A DNA stretch of 64,000 nt from Chitinophagaceae bacterium (GCA_947446645.1 CANFHA010000003.1:212573-276572), one strand, 5' to 3'; shown: positions 52,855 through 61,069, counted from the stretch's first letter. The notes: generated from the sequence alone by a model not told the origin. Translations and numbers: made by a program.

Positions 52855-53448
52855 TCAGGGGTGCTTTTCAAAACTTGTATTGGAAATGACTTTCGCAATT
52901 CGTTTTTCTGCTTCGCTTTTTGAAATGCCGGTATAGTAGTCGCGGACAAATTCATTTTCCATCTGATCTCTATGTGGAATTACCTGTGGTCGTTGCCTAT
53001 CCTTTGCCAATACGACGTTAGTTTTGATAGCAGCTTTATAATCATATTCAGGGATTTGGTTACATAGATATCCGAAGTAGCTCCCTTCTTGGTTCTCGGA
53101 TATGAAGTTCTCATTGTAATTATCAAAACTTTTTTCGCTTAGCGATACCCATATACCATAGTGCAAATCCTCAGAATGGTCTATTACTTTCTGAAACATT
53201 ACTGCTCTTATAAAATAGTCTGTCTGTTCCTCGTATTCAATTATACAAAAATCCTCACTTAGCTCTTTGACGTATTTCTGTTTATCTTCTTCTGAAAGAG
53301 ATTCATAACTATCCGGTGTATTAAATGTAATTGCAGGCCACCCATCATCCTTGGTTTGTACGTTAATAGCTCGCCGTAAAACCCAAACCCAGGAGAGAAC
53401 AATGAAAATTGTGATTGATATCACTAATATAATTAGTAGTGGTGGCAT
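52855..53448 (-). CDS. Membrane-anchored DUF2199-like protein
   Basis: A 197-residue protein with one N-terminal TM helix (about 5-25), then a domain resembling DUF2199: DFCIIEYEEQTDYFIRAVMF, HYGIWVSLSEKSFDNY, GSYFGYLCNQIPEYDY and a late RPQVIP. DUF2199 proteins I recall are soluble and start with a CxxC zinc site; here that is replaced by the TM anchor. No other domain is present. The gene is more AT-rich than its neighbours and lies beside a 560-base gene-free stretch, so it may be an accession. The function is unknown. Confidence 0.65.
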   Translation of the reverse strand: MPPLLIILVISITIFIVLSWVWVLRRAINVQTKDDGWPAITFNTPDSYESLSEEDKQKYVKELSEDFCIIEYEEQTDYFIRAVMFQKVIDHSEDLHYGIWVSLSEKSFDNYNENFISENQEGSYFGYLCNQIPEYDYKAAIKTNVVLAKDRQRPQVIPHRDQMENEFVRDYYTGISKSEAEKRIAKVISNTSFEKHP

Positions 53449-53733
53449 AGAAATGTCAATAAAAATAAAAGTACTACTCTAATCAATCCACTCGTCCTCG
53501 TTTTTTCAACCTACCGTGTACCCACATCTTTTGCCAATGGCCAGCCCCAGATTATATTGCTAAATTCCCGCCTTTGTTGGCGTTCCCAACCAACAACACT
53601 CGCGGCCGCGCACTTTTACATGATGAATTGTTTAACCTAAGTTTCAGGCTTGCAATGAAAATTCTCGCTTAGACTTCGGTTTTGTGCGTTTGGCGAAGGA
53701 ACTAGCGGGGCAATCGCTTAGAGTTAAACGAAA

Positions 53734-53802
53734 AAATCCCGAAGGGATGACATTATTATAGAAAATAGTATACCATGCGTTTCAACTCCGAAGGAGTGGC
53801 AT
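53734..53802. repeat. Paired palindromes ATCCCGAAGGGAT and ACTCCGAAGGAGT
   Basis: Two units with the same shape, an NNTCCCGAAGGGANNGNCAT-like block, 50 bases apart: AAATCCCGAAGGGATGACAT and AACTCCGAAGGAGTGGCAT. Related sequences are, from memory, common between genes in this phylum. Confidence 0.65.
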
Positions 53803-53951
53803 ATAGCATGGGGACATCCTTAGTTAAATGACATTGGCCTAGGGGATCCTCATACTGCTCGCGACCAAAATGCCATGGCAAACAATGCCCGCCTTTCCAC
53901 CCCAAATTGCACTTTATGCTTTTTCACGCACTTATAAAACCTTATTTACCT

Positions 53952-53959
53952 TAACTTTG
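53952..53959 (+). promoter_or_regulatory. Candidate -7 element of the ccmE promoter
   Basis: TAACTTTG matches the Bacteroidota -7 consensus TAnnTTTG exactly and lies 51 bases before the ccmE ATG. A matching -33 box is weak. Confidence 0.45.
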
Positions 53960-54009
53960 CACCCCGAAGTGTTAGTGAACCCGGCACCATAAATGAAGGG
54001 TAACAGCTT

Positions 54010-54405
54010 ATGAAAAAGACGCACATTGTTTTATTGGTCCTCATGGTGGCAGCCATATCTGTACTGGTGAGTGTATTTGGCAGTTTCAGCACTTACGAGA
54101 CATTTGCTTCAGCCGCGAAGCAGCCCGGCAAAAGCTACTACGTAGTTGGCAATCTGCAAAAAGACCAGGAAATGCAGTACGATCCCGCTAAAGACCCCAA
54201 TCATTTCATCTTTTACGCTAAGGACAAGGCAGGCAACACCAGCAAAGTAATATTCAACGGCGAAAAACCACGTGATATTGAAAAGTCGGAACAGCTGGTC
54301 ATGATGGGCTATCAGGATGGTAGTACATTCCATTGCTCACGTATACAAATGAAATGCCCTTCTAAGTATAAGAAAGACATGGTGGTGGAAGGAAAAAGTA
54401 GCTAG
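54010..54405 (+). CDS. ccmE: Cytochrome c maturation protein CcmE, Cys-type heme ligand
   Basis: Heme chaperone that carries heme covalently from CcmABCD to CcmF. A 131-residue protein with an N-terminal TM anchor (about 5-24) and an OB-fold periplasmic domain. In classical CcmE the heme binds His in HxxxY; here the position reads CPSKY (Cys116 to Tyr120), the CxxxY form known from archaeal and Desulfovibrio CcmE. The start is the ATG directly before KKTHIVLL. It is followed 102 bases later by ccmF. Confidence 0.9.
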   Translation: MKKTHIVLLVLMVAAISVLVSVFGSFSTYETFASAAKQPGKSYYVVGNLQKDQEMQYDPAKDPNHFIFYAKDKAGNTSKVIFNGEKPRDIEKSEQLVMMGYQDGSTFHCSRIQMKCPSKYKKDMVVEGKSS

Positions 54406-54470
54406 GCCCGTTTAGGGTAGTACCGGTAGCTATCGGGATGTTTTTTGGGAATTTGGATGGGCCCTAAGGT

Positions 54471-54507
54471 GGCTTTTGACTTTTGATTTTTGAATTTTGA
54501 CTTTGAA
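54471..54507 (+). repeat. AT-rich leader repeat upstream of ccmF
   Basis: Reads GGCTTTTGACTTTTGATTTT, then TGAATTTTGACTTTGAA directly before ATG 54508. It is the sixth leader of the family in this window. Confidence 0.55.
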
Positions 54508-57009
54508 ATGGAGTTCATAGGAGAGCACCTCGTACCCGGGAAACTGGGTCATTTTTTTGTTATCACATCTTTTGTGGCGGCATTCTTCAGTGCGTTCAGC
54601 TATTTCAGGGCGGTGCGCACAGAGCAGACCGATCCTGTGGCCAGCCGCTCATGGCTGCTGTTTGGCCGGGGAGGTTTCGTGCTGCACACGGTTTCTATAG
54701 TTAGCATATTCGCGGCCCTTTTCTACATCATCGAAAATCATCTTTTTGAGTATCACTATGCATGGGAGCATTCATCGCTTTCATTGCCTGGCAAGTACCT
54801 GCTCGCCTGTTTCTGGGAAGGGCAGGAGGGTAGCTTCATGCTCTGGACCTTCTGGCACTGCGTACTCGGCTTGGTGGTCATGCGCACCGCCCGTGGGCTC
54901 GAGACACGTACCATGGCCATCATAGCGCTGGTGCAGGTCTGCCTCGCCACTATGATACTGGGCATCTATCTTGGTCCTGAGATCCAGCTTGGCAAAACCC
55001 CCTTCATCCTGCTGCGTCATTCCATGCAGAATGCACCCATCTTTGCCTCAGCCAATTACATGAGCTTCGTTACAGATGGCAACGGCCTCAATGTGTCCCT
55101 CCGCAACTATTGGATGGTGATACACCCGCCCGTGCTGTTCCTCGGCTTTGCTGCCACACTCATTCCCTTTGCTTACTGCATCGCCGCACTCTGGAAGGGC
55201 GAGTACCAAACATTTATAAAGCCCACCATCGCATGGTCACTGTTCAATGGCGCAGTGCTCGGCACTGGCATCATGATGGGTGGCGCATGGGCTTATGAGT
55301 CGCTCAACTTCGGTGGCTACTGGGCCTGGGATCCCGTAGAGAATGCCTCGCTCGTACCATGGCTCACGCTTATCGCCGGTTTACATACACTCTTGGTTTA
55401 CAAAGCCACTGGTCGTGCACTCAGCCTTACCTTTGTGCTGCTGCTGCTCACCCACCTGCTGGTTTGGTACTCCACATTCCTCACCCGCACCGGCATATTA
55501 GGCAAAACCTCCGTTCACGCATTCACCGGCGATGGTAAGGCCCTTACCTACCACCTGCTTGTTGTTATTGCCATTTTACTGGTCGTTACTGTGGCATTGC
55601 TGGTAGCACGGTGGCGCGGGCTCCCGCGAATAAAAACAGAAGAAGAAACCCTCTCCCGCGAGTTCTGGATGTTCATCGGCTCAGTTATCCTTTTCCTTTC
55701 TTCTATTCAGATAGCCATCAGTACCTCTATTCCCGTATGGTCGCCGCTGGCAAAGTGGATCTCTGGCAAAGACTTCGCCCCGCCTACAGATCCCATGTTG
55801 CATTACAACAATATACAGGTGTGGATTGCCATTATTACAGGTATACTCTCCGCATCGGTCCTTTACATGCGCTTTAAGAACAGTGACGGAAAAACGCTTG
55901 GCAAGCGCCTCGGTATCACTGCGCTCATAGGCCTGGCTATGGCTGCCGCCATTGGCTACGGCCAGCACATCACCACCTGGCAATACGATATCATGCTGTT
56001 CGCGGCCTGCTTCGGCATCGTGGCCAACATCTACTATGGCATAATAGTGCAAAAAGCTAAGTTCAAAAAATTGGGAGCTTCAGTTGCCCACCTCGGCTTC
56101 GCTATGGTGCTTTTGGGTATCCTGCTGTCCTCTTACAACAAGCATGCTATCTCGTTTAATATTACAGGTGAGGAGTTCAACCCCGGCAAAAAGTCGGCCG
56201 CTGAAAATGCAAAAGAGAATAGTGAGAATGAGCTGCTGTTCCGCGGCGTAGCATCTCCTATGGGCGAGTACCAGGCCACCTACCTCGATGACAGTGCCAG
56301 TATCAAGGGCAAGGACAAGATCATTTACTACAACATCTTCTTTGAGCGTAGAGACCCAAAAACAAAAGAGATCACCGAAAGCTTTTACCTGCATCCCGAT
56401 GCTTTTGTAAACACAAAGGGAGAGGGAGTGCTCACCGTCAATCCATCTACCAAGCACTACTGGGATCATGATGTTTTCACCTTCATTAACCACATTCACG
56501 GCGGCCAGCTCGATAAGGGTAAGTCAGACACGATCAGCTACAAAAGCCACATGGTGGAGAAGCCCGGCGATACTATTTACCTCAGCAGTGGTTTCATGAT
56601 CTTCAACGGCCTCGATCGCCGCGCTACAGATCATCGCTACAGTGCTGGCGACAGCGATCTCACCGTCTCCGCCCGTCTCACCGTCTACGATAACAAAGGC
56701 AAAGCTGTTAAGGATATTGCACCGCTCTATGTGCTCAAGAACAGGCGCGAGGTGCTGCATGTGGAAGACACTGTTGCCGGCATGTTCCTCAACGTTCGTT
56801 TCGAAAACCTGGTTGTCCATTCGCCCACATCAGTCACCACCGAGATAATGGTAAAGCAGACCGATAGCGACTTTATAGTTCTCAAGGCACTCGTATTCCC
56901 CTTTATCAACGTCCTTTGGCTGGGCATCATCGTCATGGTTTTTGGCTTCTTCATCAGCCTCGGCAACCTCCTTAGCAGAGCCACTGCCTCAAAAGGTCAG
57001 CCCGAATAG
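54508..57009 (+). CDS. ccmF: Cytochrome c heme lyase CcmF/CcsA
   Basis: An 833-residue polytopic membrane protein that ligates heme to apocytochrome c. The tryptophan-rich WWD heme-handling motif is FGGYWAWDPVENASLVPWL (about 265-283), within about 14 TM helices; conserved periplasmic His residues flank it. A large periplasmic domain precedes the last helix, as in bacterial CcmF. The start is ATG 54508; a TTG six codons upstream lies in the leader repeat. It is paired with ccmE; no ccmABCD is in the window. Confidence 0.93.
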   Translation: MEFIGEHLVPGKLGHFFVITSFVAAFFSAFSYFRAVRTEQTDPVASRSWLLFGRGGFVLHTVSIVSIFAALFYIIENHLFEYHYAWEHSSLSLPGKYLLACFWEGQEGSFMLWTFWHCVLGLVVMRTARGLETRTMAIIALVQVCLATMILGIYLGPEIQLGKTPFILLRHSMQNAPIFASANYMSFVTDGNGLNVSLRNYWMVIHPPVLFLGFAATLIPFAYCIAALWKGEYQTFIKPTIAWSLFNGAVLGTGIMMGGAWAYESLNFGGYWAWDPVENASLVPWLTLIAGLHTLLVYKATGRALSLTFVLLLLTHLLVWYSTFLTRTGILGKTSVHAFTGDGKALTYHLLVVIAILLVVTVALLVARWRGLPRIKTEEETLSREFWMFIGSVILFLSSIQIAISTSIPVWSPLAKWISGKDFAPPTDPMLHYNNIQVWIAIITGILSASVLYMRFKNSDGKTLGKRLGITALIGLAMAAAIGYGQHITTWQYDIMLFAACFGIVANIYYGIIVQKAKFKKLGASVAHLGFAMVLLGILLSSYNKHAISFNITGEEFNPGKKSAAENAKENSENELLFRGVASPMGEYQATYLDDSASIKGKDKIIYYNIFFERRDPKTKEITESFYLHPDAFVNTKGEGVLTVNPSTKHYWDHDVFTFINHIHGGQLDKGKSDTISYKSHMVEKPGDTIYLSSGFMIFNGLDRRATDHRYSAGDSDLTVSARLTVYDNKGKAVKDIAPLYVLKNRREVLHVEDTVAGMFLNVRFENLVVHSPTSVTTEIMVKQTDSDFIVLKALVFPFINVLWLGIIVMVFGFFISLGNLLSRATASKGQPE

Positions 57010-57062
57010 GTTGTTTCTTGTCAACTTGTCAAGAATATGTACCTTTGATTAAATATTCAGGT

Positions 57063-57299
57063 ATGAAAACAATGAGTGTAGGAGACTTTAAAGCTAACTT
57101 TTCTACAGTACTGAAGAGCGTACTTGCGGGCGAGGAAATTGGCATCCTCTACGGTAAAAAAAAGGAAATTGTTGCAAAACTTGTTCCTAAGACTGCAGAG
57201 AAAAAAGCCAGAAGAAAAATAGGAATACTTGATGGTAAGGGCAAAATAAAATTTGCTGCAGACTATAAAATGACGGAAGAAGAATTCTTGAATATATGA
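57063..57299 (+). CDS. Type II antitoxin, Phd/YefM family
   Basis: A 78-residue antitoxin. The N-terminal MSVGDFKANFSTVLKSVLAG is the Phd/YefM DNA-binding dimer region, and the C-terminal part (KAADYKMTEEEFLNI region) is the flexible toxin-neutralising tail. The start is ATG 57063; the upstream in-frame start adds 15 residues without homology. Its stop overlaps the toxin start (ATGA, 57296-57299), so the pair is translationally coupled. It lies directly after ccmF. Such systems usually repress their own promoter. Confidence 0.88.
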   Translation: MKTMSVGDFKANFSTVLKSVLAGEEIGILYGKKKEIVAKLVPKTAEKKARRKIGILDGKGKIKFAADYKMTEEEFLNI

Positions 57300-57703
57300 C
57301 CTACCTGCTCGATACTCACTATATGCTCTGGGCAATTGCTGAGTCGAAAAAATTGTCAGTTCGGGTTAAGGATATTATTACAAATCCGGATCACAGGATT
57401 GTAGTAAGCGCCATCAGTTTTTGGGAAGTTTCGTTGAAGAACTCTATTGGTAAATTAGATATTACCGGGTTGTCACCTGAGGAGTTGCCTGATTCATGTT
57501 TAAAAGTTGGTTTTGAGATTGAAAGCTTGACTGCCGGGGACAGCAGCACATATCACATGTTAAAAGCTACTCACCACAAAGATCCCTTTGATCGTATGTT
57601 AGTCTGGCAAGCAATTCGTAACAATTATACGCTTATAAGTGTTGATAGAAATGTGAAAAAGTATGCCTCCGAGGGATTGAAGGTTTGGTTAGACAAGAAA
57701 TGA
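57296..57703 (+). CDS. PIN-domain toxin (VapC-type ribonuclease)
   Basis: A 135-residue PIN-domain ribonuclease. Acidic active-site residues: Asp6 in LLDTHYM, Glu in SFWEVSLK, Asp in DPFDRML and the last Asp in ISVDRN. The ATGA overlap couples it with the Phd/YefM antitoxin. This subfamily (LLDTHxxLW start) cleaves RNA; the specific target is unknown. The pair separates ccmF from the coaE-yajC-DUF1573-nusB block. Confidence 0.9.
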   Translation: MTYLLDTHYMLWAIAESKKLSVRVKDIITNPDHRIVVSAISFWEVSLKNSIGKLDITGLSPEELPDSCLKVGFEIESLTAGDSSTYHMLKATHHKDPFDRMLVWQAIRNNYTLISVDRNVKKYASEGLKVWLDKK

Positions 57704-57715
57704 TCTCCATTAGTT

Positions 57716-58294
57716 CTACCCCACAAGTTCCTTATGCAACCCAAGCACCTGCGGCAGCACCGCCCGTGTATCATCATTCACTATCACATAGTTGCAGCGC
57801 TTCAGCTTCTCATCTTCATCCATCTGTTGCCCCACTATGGATAGTACTTTTTCACGGCTCAGGTTATTCCGCTTCATAGCGCGGTCTACACGCAGTTCCA
57901 GCGGTGCGGATACACCCACCATCACATCGATTTCCTTATAGCTGCCACTTTCAAAAAATATCGCAGCTTCCTTTATCACATAAGGGGCCCGCTGTTCTTC
58001 AAACCATTCGTTGGCATAGCTTATTGTTGCCGGGTGTACCAGCGCATTCAGCTGTTGCAGCTTCGCCGGTTCATGAAATACAATAGCAGAAACCTTAGCA
58101 CGGTCCAGCTTACCAGCTGCATACACGTCATTGCCCAGCAGGGTGCTTATACGCTGTATCAGTATAGCATCGTTTTCCATAAGGTAGCGTGCGGCATCAT
58201 CTGCATTAAACACAGGAATGCCAAGTGTTCGGAACACTTGGCACACCACTGACTTTCCCGATCCTATACCACCTGTTACACCTACTTTTAGCAT
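57716..58294 (-). CDS. coaE: Dephospho-CoA kinase
   Basis: Last enzyme of coenzyme A synthesis, phosphorylating the 3'-hydroxyl of dephospho-CoA. P-loop VTGGIGSGKS, FNADDAARYLM (substrate Asp region) and the lid RNNLSREKVLSIVGQQM. At 192 residues the length is normal. It lies minus strand, converging with the toxin gene and leading away from yajC. Confidence 0.94.
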   Translation of the reverse strand: MLKVGVTGGIGSGKSVVCQVFRTLGIPVFNADDAARYLMENDAILIQRISTLLGNDVYAAGKLDRAKVSAIVFHEPAKLQQLNALVHPATISYANEWFEEQRAPYVIKEAAIFFESGSYKEIDVMVGVSAPLELRVDRAMKRNNLSREKVLSIVGQQMDEDEKLKRCNYVIVNDDTRAVLPQVLGLHKELVG

Positions 58295-58408
58295 AAATTG
58301 TTCTTATAGGATTACCCAAAACAAAATCGCTCATTAGCACCTTTCAGCTCCTTATCTTGACAGAAGCTGAAGTTTGACTCCCCTTTAGGGAGAGGAGGTG
58401 AGGCGGGT

Positions 58409-58768
58409 TTACTTCGCCACTGCGGTTGTTACTCCCGCTGCTGCGTCTGCTTTCTTTCTAAAGGCCATCGTCATTTCCATAGATACCGCTGAGCGCTCTA
58501 TGGTCATAAATGTGCCGCGGCTCACCTCTATCTTCAGCGTGCCATCTTCGTTTGCGCGCTCTATACGGCCATGAATACCTGCGGTCGTCACTATCTGCTC
58601 GCCCGAATTCATATTTTCGCCAAACTTCTTTTGCTCTTTAGCGCGTTTTGCCTGTGGGCGTATCATGAAGAAATACATCACCACGAACATACCTACCATT
58701 AAAAATAATGGGCTTGCGCCACCTAATCCGCCGGCTGCGGCCTGTAACATTACTGTACCTGATTGCAT
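58409..58768 (-). CDS. yajC: Preprotein translocase subunit YajC
   Basis: A 119-residue single-TM protein of the SecDF-YajC accessory complex. The TM helix is LFLMVGMFVVMYFFMI (about 20-36), followed by the family mark RPQAKRAKEQKKF and the cytoplasmic domain (GEQIVTTAGIHGRIERANEDG). The C-terminal tail is Ala-rich. It belongs to the coaE/yajC/DUF1573/nusB block, which I recall as conserved order in Bacteroidota. Confidence 0.93.
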   Translation of the reverse strand: MQSGTVMLQAAAGGLGGASPLFLMVGMFVVMYFFMIRPQAKRAKEQKKFGENMNSGEQIVTTAGIHGRIERANEDGTLKIEVSRGTFMTIERSAVSMEMTMAFRKKADAAAGVTTAVAK

Positions 58769-58861
58769 TGTTTTAGATTATTATGATTAAAAATTATTGA
58801 CGATCTTACTTTTTTACTTGTAATTTAATTTACTCCCAGCCTTACGACTTACAACTTACGA

Positions 58862-59320
58862 CTACTTAGCAATATCCGCCTTTATATAAAGCATATGCAG
58901 CCCGCGGATAGTGTTGGTATGTATGGTCACCGTCTTCTCCTGGTGGCCGGCTTTCCCTGCCGAGTTAAACGTTACCTTCATCACACCGCTTTTGCCCGGC
59001 TCTATAGGCTCGTGCGGGTAGTTGGGCACCGTGCAGCCGCAGGAGCCCACTGCTGAGTTAATGACCAGTGGCGTTTTGCCATTGTTGGTAAATGCGAAGT
59101 CAAACTCTACTACTTCCTTTTCGTGAATCGTGCCAAAGTTGTGCAGCGTATCCGTAAAGTCCAGCGTGGGCTTTCTCGATGCCGCTACCGTATCCATCCC
59201 ACCCGCAGTGTGCGGATTGTTCACCAGCGTCACAGGCATTTGCCCTTCGGGCGCTTTCGCAGTATTGTTGTTGTTACAGGCCGCCAGCGCAACCAATGAA
59301 ATAATAACTAACCGTTTCAT
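58862..59320 (-). CDS. DUF1573-domain lipoprotein
   Basis: A 152-residue lipoprotein with lipobox ALAAC (Cys about 15) followed by a poly-Asn linker. The DUF1573 domain (about 48-150) shows FTDTLHNFGTIHEKEVVEF, FTNNGKTPLVINSAVGSCGC and VPNYPHEPIEPGKSG, an Ig-like beta-sandwich related to HYDIN/ASPM domains. Function is unknown; it is an envelope protein. It precedes yajC and follows nusB in the same direction. Confidence 0.88.
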   Translation of the reverse strand: MKRLVIISLVALAACNNNNTAKAPEGQMPVTLVNNPHTAGGMDTVAASRKPTLDFTDTLHNFGTIHEKEVVEFDFAFTNNGKTPLVINSAVGSCGCTVPNYPHEPIEPGKSGVMKVTFNSAGKAGHQEKTVTIHTNTIRGLHMLYIKADIAK

Positions 59321-59406
59321 TCTTTGTACTATTTTCTTTTACTCGATTATTGAGCCTTAGAATACATGGGCATTTTCACATTTTCAAATCTGCACATTTC
59401 AAATTG

Positions 59407-60333
59407 TTACTGCCTGTCTACCTTATTTATCTTTCCTTCCTTCTGCATTTCCTTCAGTATGTTGTCCAGTACGCCATTCACAAACTGTCCGCTTTGCGGC
59501 GTGCTGTATTGCTTGGCTATGTCTATATACTCATTTATCGTCACCTTGGTAGGTATAGTAGGGAAGTACAGCAACTCGCATACGCCCATACGCAGCAGCA
59601 GCAGGTCTATCAGCGCCACACGGTCCTTGTCCCAGTTTTTTAGTTTGGGTTCTATCAGCTCCATGCAGTAGGCTTCTTTTTCTATTACGGCCATCAGCAG
59701 GTCCTGCGCATACTCTTTCTTCTCGCCAGACAGCAGGTTCAGGAAGTTCACCTTCGACGTGCCGTTGAAAAAATTCTGCATCAGCATCATTATCAGCTCG
59801 CTGTCATCTTCCCATCCTGGCAGTTCGTCGTTAAAGTGGCTGATTAGCCGCTCGTTCTCTAGCACCTGCTTCTCCCATATGTGCCTTATTATTTCCTTAT
59901 CACTGGCCGGTGTATGGTCTTTCACCGATATGTACTTTATATACTCCTCGCCCTTTTCCAGCTGGTGGTAAGCGGCCTTCACCTGGTCCTCGTCTATAAA
60001 GCGCTCCAGCTTGTCTTTCTTTATCTTCTCGGTCAGCGAGGCATTGCCCAGCAGCTTCATCACAAAGCTGTTATCTGCTATTTGTATGTTTATATTCTGG
60101 TCTTCAGCTACTTTCAGGTACCGCGATCCACGGTTCCTTGCATCAGTCTCTGCATACTGTGCTATACGCAGTGTATAGAGCACAGATACTGTGAAAATAT
60201 CTAAAACATGGTCCAGCTTATCATTAAGTATTTTGGAGGCAATGTGTTTATTTCCCTGGGCTCCGTCATTGAGCGTGGCAAGCGTATATAGCGTTTGCAT
60301 CACCTTAACACGGATATTCCTGCGGCTTATCAT
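59407..60333 (-). CDS. nusB: Transcription antitermination factor NusB
   Basis: A 308-residue NusB, longer than the ~140 residues of the E. coli protein, as is usual in Bacteroidota, which carry an N-terminal helical extension. The N-terminal MISRRNIRVKVMQTLY is the NusB RNA-binding start; the C-terminal NusB fold has LLRMGVCELLYFP, PTKVTINEYIDIAK and QSGQFVNGVLD. NusB with NusE (S10) binds boxA in rRNA leaders. The start is ATG 60333; a longer frame from 60453 adds 40 residues unlike the family. Confidence 0.92.
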   Translation of the reverse strand: MISRRNIRVKVMQTLYTLATLNDGAQGNKHIASKILNDKLDHVLDIFTVSVLYTLRIAQYAETDARNRGSRYLKVAEDQNINIQIADNSFVMKLLGNASLTEKIKKDKLERFIDEDQVKAAYHQLEKGEEYIKYISVKDHTPASDKEIIRHIWEKQVLENERLISHFNDELPGWEDDSELIMMLMQNFFNGTSKVNFLNLLSGEKKEYAQDLLMAVIEKEAYCMELIEPKLKNWDKDRVALIDLLLLRMGVCELLYFPTIPTKVTINEYIDIAKQYSTPQSGQFVNGVLDNILKEMQKEGKINKVDRQ

Positions 60334-60405
60334 ATTATAAAGACCCTGTTTTGAGGCGCAAAGGTAACGCTTTTGGAAGTAAAAGCTGATGCCTGGCCGG
60401 AAGAA

Positions 60406-60435
60406 GAATGCCCCAATGGTATCATTGAGGCATTC
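60406..60435. other. Hairpin upstream of nusB
   Basis: 13-base arms GAATGCCCCAATG / CATTGAGGCATTC (one G-T/U-type mismatch), loop GTAT. On the plus strand ATTTATGTTTTTT follows, which looks like a terminator for plus-strand RNA, although no plus-strand gene precedes it. On the minus strand it lies between the 2TM gene and nusB and could act as an attenuator. Confidence 0.45.
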
Positions 60436-60502
60436 ATTTATGTTTTTTAACATTCCCTGTAAAAGGAACTGAAACTACTATTTTCTAATTACTATCTACT
60501 AA

Positions 60503-60754
60503 CTACTCACTATACCCCTGCTGGTTGCGGTAAGTCGTATATCCTTTGTCTTCGAAGCTGGTAAATACTATGCAGTAGTGGCCCAGCAGTGTCAGCGCCC
60601 ATGCAGCAGTAGTCCATGCTGGCCAGGGGTAAGCCCAGTGCCCGTCATGCTTATCATACATCATCCAGCAGAGTGCTGTACCTATTGCAAAGATCACGCA
60701 ATGCAATGCGAGCATTGACTTCTGTTTACCGGTTGCTTTTATTTTTTGTGGCAT
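60503..60754 (-). CDS. Small 2TM-domain membrane protein
   Basis: An 83-residue protein with two hydrophobic helices (about 14-32 and 46-65) joined by KHDGHWAYPWPAWTTAAWAL. The spacing and the W-P-W-A-x-x-A-W-A-L-x-L-L-G-H pattern fit the Bacteroidota 2TM domain (PF13239), which often occurs alone or on histidine kinases. It has no signal peptide. Function is unknown. Confidence 0.75.
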   Translation of the reverse strand: MPQKIKATGKQKSMLALHCVIFAIGTALCWMMYDKHDGHWAYPWPAWTTAAWALTLLGHYCIVFTSFEDKGYTTYRNQQGYSE

Positions 60755-60946
60755 TTGTTACTATTTACGCATTGCAAATATAGTGTGTGGCTACGACAAA
60801 ATAAAGCACAAACAGATTTTCACTAAAACGTTCTATATTTATGCGGTTTTAATGGTATGTCTTCAGGGCATTTCGTTAAAAATTTTGAATGCTGCCATGA
60901 GTATTAAACTTTTGACCCCTTAAAAATTCAAATTAGCTAAAAAATT

Positions 60947-61069
60947 ATGAAGATCCTGAAAAGAGCAATTTTGGTAATAGTGATATCGGCCGGTTTCGCA
61001 TCTTGTATCACCGTGGTCAAGCACCGCACATGGCATCGCCATCACCATTGGCACAGCTACTACCGTTAA
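60947..61069 (+). CDS. His-rich 40-residue lipoprotein
   Basis: A short gene of 40 codons plus stop. A basic signal start (MKILKRAILVIVISAG) is followed by a lipobox FASC with Cys about 20. The 20-residue mature part is ITVVKHRTWHRHHHWHSYYR, with six His and three Trp/Tyr neighbours, which suggests metal binding. A strong terminator follows 25 bases after the stop, and AT-rich sequence precedes it, so the gene is complete. I recognise no family. It lies between the 2TM and DUF6600 genes. Confidence 0.6.
   Translation: MKILKRAILVIVISAGFASCITVVKHRTWHRHHHWHSYYR

Larger units (their letters stand above)
53449..54009. other. Gene-free region with small palindromes and the ccmE promoter
   Basis: About 560 bases with no supportable gene. 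Contents: two related palindromes at 53734-53753 and 53784-53802 (separate entry) and, near the end, TAACTTTG at 53952-53959, a perfect TAnnTTTG -7 element for ccmE. A convincing -33 TTTG is not seen. I found nothing else in the first 280 bases. Confidence 0.5.

Noticed and set aside
54490..54507. TTG start giving an extra six residues on CcmF
   Set aside because: Those codons are the AT-rich leader repeat; the same repeat gives false TTG extensions at murA, the ABC ATPase and DUF4290.
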